From Vicinamibacteria bacterium (GTDB taxonomy: Bacteria; Acidobacteriota; Vicinamibacteria; Vicinamibacterales; UBA2999), in assembly GCA_025924295.1 (NCBI GenBank), contig JAICEG010000020.1:1-21799 (forward strand): a DNA stretch of 21,799 nt, in the 5' to 3' direction. Positions within the stretch are counted from its first letter, which is position 1. Each line of letters opens with the position of its first letter. Under the pieces are notes generated by a model that saw only the letters and a program-made list of their open reading frames with translations, ran no database searches and was not told where the DNA came from. Positions 15,125-21,799 of this stretch are shown piece by piece. A program made the translations under genes and the position numbers.

Positions 15125-17590
15125 GTGGAACTGCTCATCCAGGATCTGAAACACGCGTTTCGGATGTTCCGGCAGAATCGCGCGTTTACCGCGGCTGCCG
15201 TGGCGGCTCTCGCGCTCGGCATCGGCGCCAACACGGCAATTTTCTCGGTCGTCAGCGCGGTCCTCCTCAAACCTGTTCCCTTTCCGGAGCCCGACAAGGT
15301 CGTCCTGTTCATGAACACGTCTCCGCAGGGGTCGGGCCCGGCATCCTCCCCGGCGAAGTTCGCCCACTGGCGCCAGCAGACGACGGTCATACAGGATGCG
15401 ACGGCGTTTCGCACCAACGTCGTCAACTACACGGGAGGTCAGTTTCCCGAACAGCTCAGGGCCGGGCAGGTCAGTGCCGACTACTTCCGCCTCTTTGGCG
15501 CGCGCTTCGTGCTGGGGCGTCCGTTCTCACCGGAGGAGGATCGGCCTGGCGGCGAGAAGGTCGCGGTGCTCAGCCATGGGCTGTGGACGAGACGCTTCGC
15601 GGCTGATCCGGCGATCGTCGGCAAGACGCTCTCGATTAGCGGTGAGCCACATTCCGTGATTGGTGTGATCGGTCCCGAGTTCGACATCGCAGAGTTTGGT
15701 GATGCGCCTGACCTGTTCATCCCGTTTCAGCTCGATCCCGATACCGTCGATCAGGGTCACTTCTTCCAGTCGGCCGCCCGTATCAGGCCGGACATCACGC
15801 TCGAGCAGGCACAGGCGAGGCTGAAGCTCTCGGCCGACGAGTACCGCGCGAAGTTCCCGCAGGCGCTGCAGGCCAACAACAGCTTCAGCGTGGAGCCGCT
15901 CCAGCAGGTGTTCGTCAGGAATGCTCGTCCAACACTCTTGATCCTGAGCGCTGCGGTCGCGTTCGTCCTGCTGATCGCCTGCGCCAACGTCGCCAACCTT
16001 CTGCTGGTTCGCGCGACCGCGCGCCGGCGCGAAGTCGCCTTGCGTGCGGCCATCGGCGCCGGACGCTCCCGGATCATCCGTCAGCTGCTCACCGAGAGTG
16101 TGGCGCTGTCGGTGATCGGTGGGGCGATCGGTCTCGGCCTCGGTGTTCTCGGCATTCGAGCGCTGCTCTCGATCAACACCGCCGGACTGCCAAGGATTGG
16201 TGAAGGGGGAGCCCTCGTCGGCATCGACTGGCGCGTGGTGGCCTTCACGGCTGCGGTGTCGGTTGGAACGGGAATCCTGTTTGGCATCATGCCGGCGCTG
16301 CAAAGCTCCCGGACCGACCTGAACGTGTCGCTCAAGGACAGCACGGCTCAATCAGGCGCCGTCTTCCGTCACAACAAGGCGCGATCGATCCTCGTGGTCG
16401 TCGAGGTTGCGCTCGCGTTGCTCCTGCTGGTCGGCTCTGCGCTCCTGATTCGAACGCTCGTGGCGCTGCGTAACGTGAATCCTGGGTTCGATCCGGGCAG
16501 CGTGCTCACCATGCGCATGTCACTGACGGGACCGAAATACCTCGAGACCGCTGGTGTCGATCAGCTTCTGCGCGACGGTGTCGAGCGTCTGCAGGCGCTC
16601 CCGGGTGTCGAGCGTGCCGCCGCGACCTGCTGCGTGCCGCTCGAAGGCGGGTATGGACTGCCGTTCAGGATCCTGGGCCGCCCGCTTCCCGACAAGGCGC
16701 CGTTTCACGGCGGGGGAGCGTGGCTCACGGTGTCGTCCGGCTATTTCGACGTCTTCAAGATCCCGATCAAGCGAGGGCGGGCGTTCACCGATCGCGACGA
16801 CAGCCTGGCGCCGGCGGTCGTCATCATCAACGAAGCGATGGCCCGTCAGTTCTGGAAGGAGGGCGATCCGCTGAACGATCGCCTCATGATTGGCGGCGGT
16901 GTCATGAAGGAGCTGTCCCAGGAGCGCGAGCGCCAGATCATTGGCATCGCCTCCGACGTGCGCGACGGAGGCTTGAACAACGACCCGCAGCCACATATGT
17001 ACGTGCCGAATGGGCAAGTGCCTGATGCGCTGAACGCGCTCAACGTGCGCATCACGCCGGTCGCATGGGTGGTTCGAACACGCGGCGAACCCTATGGTTT
17101 CAGCACCGCCGTCCAGGAACAGCTGCGGCAGGCGAGCGGATTGCCGGTTTCGCAGGTACGGTCCATGGAGGATGTCGTCTCGCGATCCATCTCCCGTCAG
17201 CGGTTCAACGTCGTGCTGATGTCGGTCTTTGGCGCCTCGGCACTCGCCCTGGCTGCCATCGGCATCTACGGGCTGATGGCGTACTCGGTTGCGCAGCGCA
17301 CGCGGGAGATCGGCATTCGAATGGCACTCGGGGCCGAGGCAGGCCAGGTGCGCAAAATGGTGATCGTCCAGGGCATGCGGCTGGCGATTATCGGTGTGGT
17401 GGTCGGTCTGATCGCCGCGTTCGGGTTGACGCGATTGATGGCGAGCTTTCTGTTCGGCGTCCAGGCGCGCGATCCAGCCGTCTTCATCGTAATGCCGGTG
17501 CTCCTGACGATCGTTTCGGCCGTGGCGGTGTGGTTGCCGGCAAGACGGGCGAGCACCGTCAACCCGTTGATCGCGTTACGTTACGAGTGA
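15125..17590 (+). CDS. ADOP-family MacB/FtsX-like duplicated permease E
   Basis: The protein has 821 residues and starts with GTG at 15125, just after GGGAGG (15115-15120); no better start fits the family beginning LIQDLKHAFRMFRQNRAFT. The layout is: membrane segment (about 21-48, LGIGANTAIFSVVSAVLL), periplasmic domain, first FtsX half (ACANVANLLLVRATARRREVA, GAGRSRIIRQLLTES), second periplasmic domain and second FtsX half (RTREIGIRMALGAEAGQVRKMV), ending LPARRASTVNPLIALRYE. The gap to permease D is 68 bp without a clear promoter or terminator, so it is probably part of the padR transcript. No prefix domain and no ATPase. Confidence 0.92.
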   Translation: MELLIQDLKHAFRMFRQNRAFTAAAVAALALGIGANTAIFSVVSAVLLKPVPFPEPDKVVLFMNTSPQGSGPASSPAKFAHWRQQTTVIQDATAFRTNVVNYTGGQFPEQLRAGQVSADYFRLFGARFVLGRPFSPEEDRPGGEKVAVLSHGLWTRRFAADPAIVGKTLSISGEPHSVIGVIGPEFDIAEFGDAPDLFIPFQLDPDTVDQGHFFQSAARIRPDITLEQAQARLKLSADEYRAKFPQALQANNSFSVEPLQQVFVRNARPTLLILSAAVAFVLLIACANVANLLLVRATARRREVALRAAIGAGRSRIIRQLLTESVALSVIGGAIGLGLGVLGIRALLSINTAGLPRIGEGGALVGIDWRVVAFTAAVSVGTGILFGIMPALQSSRTDLNVSLKDSTAQSGAVFRHNKARSILVVVEVALALLLLVGSALLIRTLVALRNVNPGFDPGSVLTMRMSLTGPKYLETAGVDQLLRDGVERLQALPGVERAAATCCVPLEGGYGLPFRILGRPLPDKAPFHGGGAWLTVSSGYFDVFKIPIKRGRAFTDRDDSLAPAVVIINEAMARQFWKEGDPLNDRLMIGGGVMKELSQERERQIIGIASDVRDGGLNNDPQPHMYVPNGQVPDALNALNVRITPVAWVVRTRGEPYGFSTAVQEQLRQASGLPVSQVRSMEDVVSRSISRQRFNVVLMSVFGASALALAAIGIYGLMAYSVAQRTREIGIRMALGAEAGQVRKMVIVQGMRLAIIGVVVGLIAAFGLTRLMASFLFGVQARDPAVFIVMPVLLTIVSAVAVWLPARRASTVNPLIALRYE

Positions 17591-17601
17591 TCGTGTTACG
17601 G

Positions 17602-17623
17602 CGGGTCCGAAGAACAGGACCCG
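17602..17623. terminator. Hairpin between convergent genes
   Basis: CGGGTCC (17602-17608) and GGACCCG (17617-17623) pair perfectly around an 8-base loop. It lies in the 51-bp space between permease E and the response regulator, which converge, so it may serve both. There is no T-run on either side. Confidence 0.5.
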
Positions 17624-17641
17624 ACTCACCATTCCGTCGAA

Positions 17642-18274
17642 TCAGGGCTCGACCAGTCCCACGCGAATTGCATAGCGCACGAGTCCGGCCGTCGTGTGGA
17701 TATCGAGCTTCTGCATCAGCCGCGTGCGATGTGATTCAGCCGTCTTGACACTGATGTTCAGCACCGCGGCGAGCTCCTTCGTCGTCTTCTCCTCGCCAAT
17801 CAACTTCAGGACTTCACGCTCGCGCGCCGTCAGCCGATCGCCCGGGAGATCCGCCTTCGAAAGGAACGCCTCGACGACGACCTTCGAGACGCCAGGGCTC
17901 AGGTACAGGTTGCCGCGAAAGACCTGCCGGATCGCATGCGCCAGGTCGGTCGCCGCCTGCGACTTCAGGACGTAGCCGCGCGCGCCGGCACGGAGGGCGG
18001 CCAGGACGTACTGGTCATCGTCATGCCGCGTGAGGAGCACGGCCTTGGCCTTGACCGAGCGCTGTGAAAGCTCCTGCGCGGCATCGACTCCGTTCATGAC
18101 CGGCATACTGACGTCCATCACGACGACATCCGGATTGACCGCCGTAGTCGACTGCACGGCCTCGTACCCGTTCGATGCTTCGCCCACGACCTCGAAGCCT
18201 TCGCGATCGAGCAGGGCGCGCAGACCCTGCCGGACCATCACGTGGTCTTCGGCAATCAGGACTCTAATTCCCAT
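17642..18274 (-). CDS. NarL/LuxR-type response regulator
   Basis: The 210-residue protein has a receiver domain (1-120) with acidic residues Glu9/Asp10, phospho-acceptor Asp54 (VVVMDVSMPVMNG), Thr82 and Lys104, and a C-terminal LuxR-type helix-turn-helix (about 147-208, LTAREREVLKLIGE ... NISVKTAESHRTRLMQKL). It should bind DNA as a dimer after phosphorylation. It overlaps the end of the kinase gene by 11 bases and is the last gene of the operon, so it is the cognate partner of that kinase and the output of the Rsb module. Its target promoters cannot be deduced here. Confidence 0.95.
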   Translation of the reverse strand: MGIRVLIAEDHVMVRQGLRALLDREGFEVVGEASNGYEAVQSTTAVNPDVVVMDVSMPVMNGVDAAQELSQRSVKAKAVLLTRHDDDQYVLAALRAGARGYVLKSQAATDLAHAIRQVFRGNLYLSPGVSKVVVEAFLSKADLPGDRLTAREREVLKLIGEEKTTKELAAVLNISVKTAESHRTRLMQKLDIHTTAGLVRYAIRVGLVEP

Positions 18275-19220
18275 TGGCGTTTTCCCTGAACGCGAACGGG
18301 ATGGAGATGATCAGCTGCGTTCCTGCTCCACTGCTCGACTGCAACTCGAGTTCTCCGTGCAGGCCCTTGAGCCGGTCGCGCATTCCGCGCAGGCCAAGGC
18401 CGTGGGGTTGTGTGGCTTCGTCTGCCATCCCGATACCGTTGTCTGTGATGGTAGACAGGACGCCCTCCTGACCTCTTTCCATGGATACCTGTAGTTTCGT
18501 GGCGTGTGCGTGTCGAACGACGTTGGTCACGCCCTCATGGATCACCCGGTAGAGGCAGGTCGTGATCTGAGGAGGGAGGTCGTCCGGCACTGACGAATGA
18601 AAGGCCACCTTCAGTCCTGTGCGAGTGGCGACGCCGTCCAGCAGGTGACGGACCGCGGCGTTGAGCCCGAGATCGTCGAGCGCAACGGGATGGAGATCGC
18701 GCGAGAGACCGCGCAGTTGCTGATCGAGGTGATCGGCAAGCTGCATGGCCTTCTCGATCTCCGGTTTCCATTGATGCGGCAATCTGGCCATGACCTCGGC
18801 CAGTGCAAGTTGCAGGCTGAACAGGATCTGTCCCGCGCCATCGTGAATCTGGCGCGCCGTATGCCGCGACTGACTTTCGAGCGCTTCGTTGAGGCTGCGC
18901 AGCGCGACGTTCGATTCGAGGAAGCGGCGATAGGTCATCTCGAACGGAGACAGTGACTCCATCAGGAATGTGTTCGCGCGCGTGATGATCGGATGGTCCG
19001 GCTCGCGAAGGAAACCTGCCAGTCGCTCGACCGCCGACTCATGGAGCGATACCAGTTCGAGCGGGCCGAGACCGTCATGCAGTGCCTGCCGTCCCAGCTC
19101 GTACGCGCCGCTGAGCGTGATCTCCTCCGGGCGAATCAGATAGGCCTCGAGCGCCGCGGCATACGCTGTCCTCAGCGTCGCGCGATCCAGCGGCGTCGAG
19201 ATCCGAGGCGTGTTCGTCAT
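18264..19220 (-). CDS. Histidine kinase with N-terminal RsbU_N-like (RsbT-binding) domain
   Basis: The protein has 318 residues and no membrane segment. Residues about 15-105 resemble the RsbU N-terminal domain: AYAAALEAYL, AYELGRQALHDGLGPLELVSLHESAV and FLMESLSPFEMTYRRFL line up with the helices by which RsbU binds RsbT. A HisKA_3 dimerisation domain follows with the phospho-acceptor His126 in RQIHDGAGQ, then a HATPase domain (N box HEGVTNVVRHAHA 229-241, G1 DNGIGM 260-265, G2 GLGLRGMRDRL 274-284). The start at 19220 overlaps the phosphatase stop by ATGA. RsbU itself is a phosphatase; here the same sensor part is joined to a kinase, so RsbT is expected to switch a two-component pathway. The domain match is from pattern recognition only. 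Confidence 0.9.
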   Translation of the reverse strand: MTNTPRISTPLDRATLRTAYAAALEAYLIRPEEITLSGAYELGRQALHDGLGPLELVSLHESAVERLAGFLREPDHPIITRANTFLMESLSPFEMTYRRFLESNVALRSLNEALESQSRHTARQIHDGAGQILFSLQLALAEVMARLPHQWKPEIEKAMQLADHLDQQLRGLSRDLHPVALDDLGLNAAVRHLLDGVATRTGLKVAFHSSVPDDLPPQITTCLYRVIHEGVTNVVRHAHATKLQVSMERGQEGVLSTITDNGIGMADEATQPHGLGLRGMRDRLKGLHGELELQSSSGAGTQLIISIPFAFRENANGN

Positions 19221-19822
19221 CGCGCGCCACCCTTGTATCGCGCGACCAGCGCCAGCGCGTCGTCGTGGCCCTTGTTGCCGTGCGCCAGGATCCGATCGGC
19301 GATGATTTGCACCGACGAACCCTGCATCATGCGATCGTCGATGTTCTCGACCACGCCATCGGTGGTGAACACCAATGTATCGCCCTCCGACACCGGCACA
19401 ACGGACACTTCGAGGCGAGGCAGTGCGTCGCCGACCAGTCCACGTCGCAGGAGCAGCGTCTGGCGATCCGGCGAGTGTGCACGCCAGAGCGTTCCAGAGA
19501 CATTGCCGACGCCGACCCACGTCATGGTGCTCGCGGGACCATCGAACATCGCCAGGCTCATCACGAGGCCGCGGCTGCCACGGAGACCGTCGTGACACTC
19601 GTGAACCAACTGCACCACATCGGACGTCCGCGCCTGCTCCAATAACCTGACACCCTGCCTTGCCACGTCGGCTGCGGCCGTACCATGTCCGAGACCATCG
19701 ATCACGGCGATCAGCATGCGGTGCTCGAAGGGGCGGACGCAGTACTCATCACCGGAGTCATGATGGCCATGCGCGACTGCGCGGGCCGCCGCCCACTCGA
19801 CATCAGTCACGGCCGACACCAT
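19217..19822 (-). CDS. RsbX-like PP2C (SpoIIE-type) phosphatase
   Basis: The 201-residue protein is a single PP2C domain with metal-binding motifs: DEY near residue 25, IDGLGHG (Asp42), TTDG (Asp155) and HDDAL (Asp187-188). Length and position match RsbX, the feedback phosphatase that removes phosphate from RsbS and RsbR and resets the stressosome. It has no sensor domain. The ATG at 19822 lies inside the end of rsbT (16-base overlap), and the stop overlaps the kinase start. A role like RsbX is inferred from this order. Confidence 0.88.
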   Translation of the reverse strand: MVSAVTDVEWAAARAVAHGHHDSGDEYCVRPFEHRMLIAVIDGLGHGTAAADVARQGVRLLEQARTSDVVQLVHECHDGLRGSRGLVMSLAMFDGPASTMTWVGVGNVSGTLWRAHSPDRQTLLLRRGLVGDALPRLEVSVVPVSEGDTLVFTTDGVVENIDDRMMQGSSVQIIADRILAHGNKGHDDALALVARYKGGAR

Positions 19823-20229
19823 TTCGTTGCCGAGACCGTCGTGCCCTTGCCGACCGTCGATTCAATCGTGAATTCGTCCATCAGCCGGCGCACGCCAGGC
19901 AGCCCCAGTCCCAGGCCGCCCGACGTGGAGTAGGCGTCCTGCATCGCTTGTTCGATGTCAGCGATCCCTGGCCCGTGATCGCTTGCGACGATGACGATGC
20001 CGCACCGGTTGCGGCAGTTCAGTGGTTGGAGCCGTATCTCCCCGCATGCCGCGTAGGTCAGCACGTTCCTGGCAAGCTCGGAGATCGCGGTTGCGATTCT
20101 CACGACGTCGGTAGAGGAGAAGCCGAGCTCGGCAGCGAGCGCCCGCCCTTTCTGTCGTGCCACGATGATGTCGCCGTCGGATCCAATGGGCACGCGGACC
20201 TGACACGGAGGGGCCATCGCATTCACCAC
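19807..20229 (-). CDS. rsbT: RsbT-like serine kinase / switch protein
   Basis: The 140-residue protein is a GHKL-type ATPase: N box SELARNVLTYA (Asn55), G1 SDHGPGI (Asp84), G2 GGLGLGLPGVRRLMDEF (104-120) and GKGTTV (128-132). This set fits RsbT, which phosphorylates RsbS (and RsbR where a site exists) and, when free, activates its target protein. The GTG at 20229 is preceded by GGGGAG at a good distance; the ATG at 20217 is an alternative start that would remove four residues. The gene lies 31 bp after rsbS. In this operon the free protein is expected to bind the RsbU_N-like domain of the kinase. Confidence 0.92.
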   Translation of the reverse strand: MVNAMAPPCQVRVPIGSDGDIIVARQKGRALAAELGFSSTDVVRIATAISELARNVLTYAACGEIRLQPLNCRNRCGIVIVASDHGPGIADIEQAMQDAYSTSGGLGLGLPGVRRLMDEFTIESTVGKGTTVSATKWCRP

Positions 20230-20260
20230 GCGCGTCTCCCCAGCAGGAAACGCGCCAAAC

Positions 20261-20620
20261 TCAACCTCGCCGATTCACGCGGTCGAGGTAGGCCAGTCCC
20301 TCTTCCAAGTCCAGCGCCGTGGCAACGCCTTCCAGGTGAAGGCCGAGCTGTACCATCGTGAGCGCGACCTCGGGCTGCACGCCGACGAGTACCGTCCGCG
20401 CTCCCCGCAGCCTGGTCATGTACGCGATCTCGCGCAGCGTTCGTGTTGCAAACGAATCGAGGACGTCCATCGCCATGACGTCGATGATGACGGCGGTCGC
20501 ACGGCTGCTGACGACGCGATCGAGCAGGGCTTCCCGGAACTGACGCATGTCCTCGTCCGACAGCGCCGCCATGATGGTGGCGATCAGGAAGTGACCCTGC
20601 TTGAGGATTGGCACCATCAT
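20261..20620 (-). CDS. rsbS: RsbS-like STAS-domain scaffold protein
   Basis: The 119-residue protein is one STAS domain and closely resembles Bacillus RsbS in length and motifs (VPILK start, IIDVMAMDVLDSFATR, GVQPEVALTMVQLG, TALDLEEGL). The phosphorylated serine of RsbS (Ser59 in Bacillus) is kept as Ser56 in DSF. RsbS with RsbR forms the core of the stressosome, which traps RsbT until Ser is phosphorylated. The start at 20620 (a second ATG follows at once) lies 30 bp after rsbR. Confidence 0.94.
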   Translation of the reverse strand: MMVPILKQGHFLIATIMAALSDEDMRQFREALLDRVVSSRATAVIIDVMAMDVLDSFATRTLREIAYMTRLRGARTVLVGVQPEVALTMVQLGLHLEGVATALDLEEGLAYLDRVNRRG

Positions 20621-20650
20621 CGAAGCACCACCTTCGGCACACGGCGCTGG

Positions 20651-21535
20651 CTAGGCCATCGCCTCTGTCTGCGTAGTGGGCACGACCTTGTATCCGAGCG
20701 ACTGTTCCGCCACCTCGATCCCGCCCTGCAGGTCGCCCATCGTTTTCATCTTGCCGAGATCGACGCCGATGTTGACGAGCGTTTGCGCGATCTCCGGAGA
20801 CAGGCCGGTGACGATCACGTCGGCACCGAGCAGGCGCGAGGCTTCGACGGTCTGCACCAGGTGATTGGCCACAGCGGCATCCATGGCCGCCACGCCGGTG
20901 ATGTCGATGACGACGACGCGGGCGCGGTTGGTTCGAATGCCCCTGAGCAGCTGCTCGGTGAGCTGCCTGGCGCGATGCGGATCGACGACGCCGATGATCG
21001 GCAGGATCAGGAGTCGCTCCCGCACCTGCAGCACCGGCGTCGACAGCTCCCGGATCGCCTCCTGCTGCTGGCTGATGACGCGTTCCCGTTCCTGGACGAA
21101 TCCGACCGCGACGGTGTTGGCGATGCGATTGGCCGCCGGTTCATACGCGTCCAGCACTCGATTCAGCTTGCTGGGGTTGTTCTGATACTTGCCGAACAGC
21201 GATCGGGCCAGCACGTCGCGCAGCAGCAGCACGATGCCGACAACTTCATCGGTTTCGACGCCGCGCGGGATGATGCGTTCTGACAGGCTGCGCGCATACG
21301 CCTGGAGTGCTTCGAGCGTGTCGGTCTCGAGCGCCTCGACGTAGTTGTCGTACACCGACGTGGCCTCGGCGAAGATCTCCTCTTTCGTCATCGCCCTCAG
21401 CAACTGCGCTTCGGTGATGCGCCGGACCCACTCCTCGCGCAGCACCGTTCGGTTCTCGCGGAGATGCGCGACGAGTTCGCGCCGGAGCTCGAGTGCCGAG
21501 TCAATCGGCAGAGTGTGCCGGTGAGTCTGCTGCAT
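20651..21535 (-). CDS. rsbR: RsbR-like stressosome sensor protein
   Basis: The 294-residue protein has an N-terminal helical globin-like sensor domain (about 12-150), a linker helix (QQQEAIRELSTPVL, 156-169) and a C-terminal STAS domain (about 170-285; LPIIGVVDPHRAR, VVVIDITGVAAMDAAVANHLVQ, GLSPEIAQTLVNIGVDL). The linker and STAS parts align easily with Bacillus RsbRA. Both threonines phosphorylated there (171 and 205) are replaced, by Pro186 and Ala220. The ATG at 21535 has GGAGAG about 9 bases upstream; the frame is open to 21676, but that part is rich in Arg and Cys and unlike the family. First gene of the six-gene operon. Confidence 0.93.
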   Translation of the reverse strand: MQQTHRHTLPIDSALELRRELVAHLRENRTVLREEWVRRITEAQLLRAMTKEEIFAEATSVYDNYVEALETDTLEALQAYARSLSERIIPRGVETDEVVGIVLLLRDVLARSLFGKYQNNPSKLNRVLDAYEPAANRIANTVAVGFVQERERVISQQQEAIRELSTPVLQVRERLLILPIIGVVDPHRARQLTEQLLRGIRTNRARVVVIDITGVAAMDAAVANHLVQTVEASRLLGADVIVTGLSPEIAQTLVNIGVDLGKMKTMGDLQGGIEVAEQSLGYKVVPTTQTEAMA

Positions 21536-21682
21536 GTCACATCTCTCCGATATTCGCTTCTTTGACTGCGGTTGTAGAGGATGGAAATTGTCGAGGAGTC
21601 GACGAGATGCCTTCGCGGGCAGCACGCGCCGGCAGCATCCCGCGCGGAAGCCGCGCGGGAACGCTGAGCACGTCACTGCCTA
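21536..21682. other. Leader region of the rsb operon
   Basis: This stretch of 147 bp should contain the operon promoter unless rsbR is read from the upstream gene. I see no convincing -35/-10 or -24/-12 pair and no copy of the CCGTCCC motif, which suggests different control from the permease cluster. It holds one strong hairpin. Confidence 0.5.
21638..21660. terminator. Strong GC-rich hairpin upstream of rsbR
   Basis: TCCCGCGCGG (21638-21647) and CCGCGCGGGA (21651-21660) form a perfect 10-bp stem with a 3-base loop, extendable by CAGC/GCTG across a bulge. It lies 23 bp past the stop codon of the partial upstream gene and fits a terminator of that gene, though no T-run follows. Confidence 0.5.
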
Positions 21683-21799
21683 TCACTGGAGCTCGATTCT
21701 CACGGCCGTCTTCGATGACGTGATCGGGTTCTGGCGGTAGTGCACCGTGATCTGATTGCCCCGGTTGCCGGTGAGCCCTCGCACGTTTTCCGTGCCTCC
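21683..21799 (-). CDS. C-terminal end of an unidentified protein (5' part beyond window)
   Basis: The minus strand reads an open frame of 38 codons ending in TGA at 21683. The peptide contains GNQITVHYRQNPITSSK and ends VRIELQ. It looks like the last beta-strands of a larger protein. I do not recognise the family. It has the same direction as rsbR but a hairpin separates them. Confidence 0.5.
   Translation of the reverse strand, partial: GGTENVRGLTGNRGNQITVHYRQNPITSSKTAVRIELQ

Noticed and set aside
15661..15680. Another CCGTCCC-type motif inside permease E
   Set aside because: GTCCC-N5-CGACA lies within coding sequence, misses a key base of the right arm and has no promoter behind it.

Overview
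The window is GC-rich and gene-dense. Several large inner-membrane proteins have the layout of the ADOP family ('acidobacterial duplicated orphan permease': two MacB/FtsX-type permease halves fused in one chain). Together with a PadR-permease pair and an Rsb module, they suggest a soil Acidobacteriota, possibly of the Vicinamibacteria type. This placement rests on gene content, not on a marker gene.

Left and middle part (1-17590). Reading leftward from 11759 are a receiver-PP2C phosphatase, an HlyD-type adaptor, a LolD/MacB-type ATPase and three ADOP permeases (called A, B and C here; C runs off the left edge). A small cytochrome c'-like gene on the plus strand (2489-2926) sits between permeases B and C. 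Reading rightward from 12028 are a PadR regulator and two more ADOP permeases (D with an N-terminal prefix domain, E without). There are therefore five permeases, one ATPase and one adaptor.

These genes appear to be tied together by shared regulatory DNA. An 18-bp motif, CCGTCCC-N5-CGGACA with few mismatches, occurs in four intergenic regions: before permease C, before permease A, before the adaptor, and between the phosphatase and PadR. In three of the four a second, related site (GTGC-N6-GAAC) lies about 20 bp further upstream. In three cases a sigma-54-like -24/-12 element (TGGCAY-N5-YTGM) begins about 105 bp downstream. This looks like an enhancer-binding-protein/sigma-54 regulon; no such activator is encoded in the window.

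Right part (17642-21535, minus strand). This is a compact, translationally coupled operon: rsbR, rsbS, rsbT, an RsbX-like PP2C phosphatase, a histidine kinase and a NarL/LuxR response regulator. The histidine kinase begins with an RsbU_N-like domain, the part that RsbT binds in Bacillus RsbU. The likely logic is that the RsbR-RsbS complex holds RsbT, stress releases RsbT, and RsbT then binds the kinase and drives the response regulator instead of a sigma-B pathway. RsbR lacks both threonines that are phosphorylated in Bacillus RsbRA, while RsbS keeps its serine.

Two intergenic stretches (2936-3126 and 8321-8475) hold long imperfect hairpins made of degenerate short words (GTTC/GAAC and GATTG/CAATC). 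The right edge carries the last 38 codons of an unidentified minus-strand gene. I saw no tRNA, rRNA, insertion sequence or CRISPR array.
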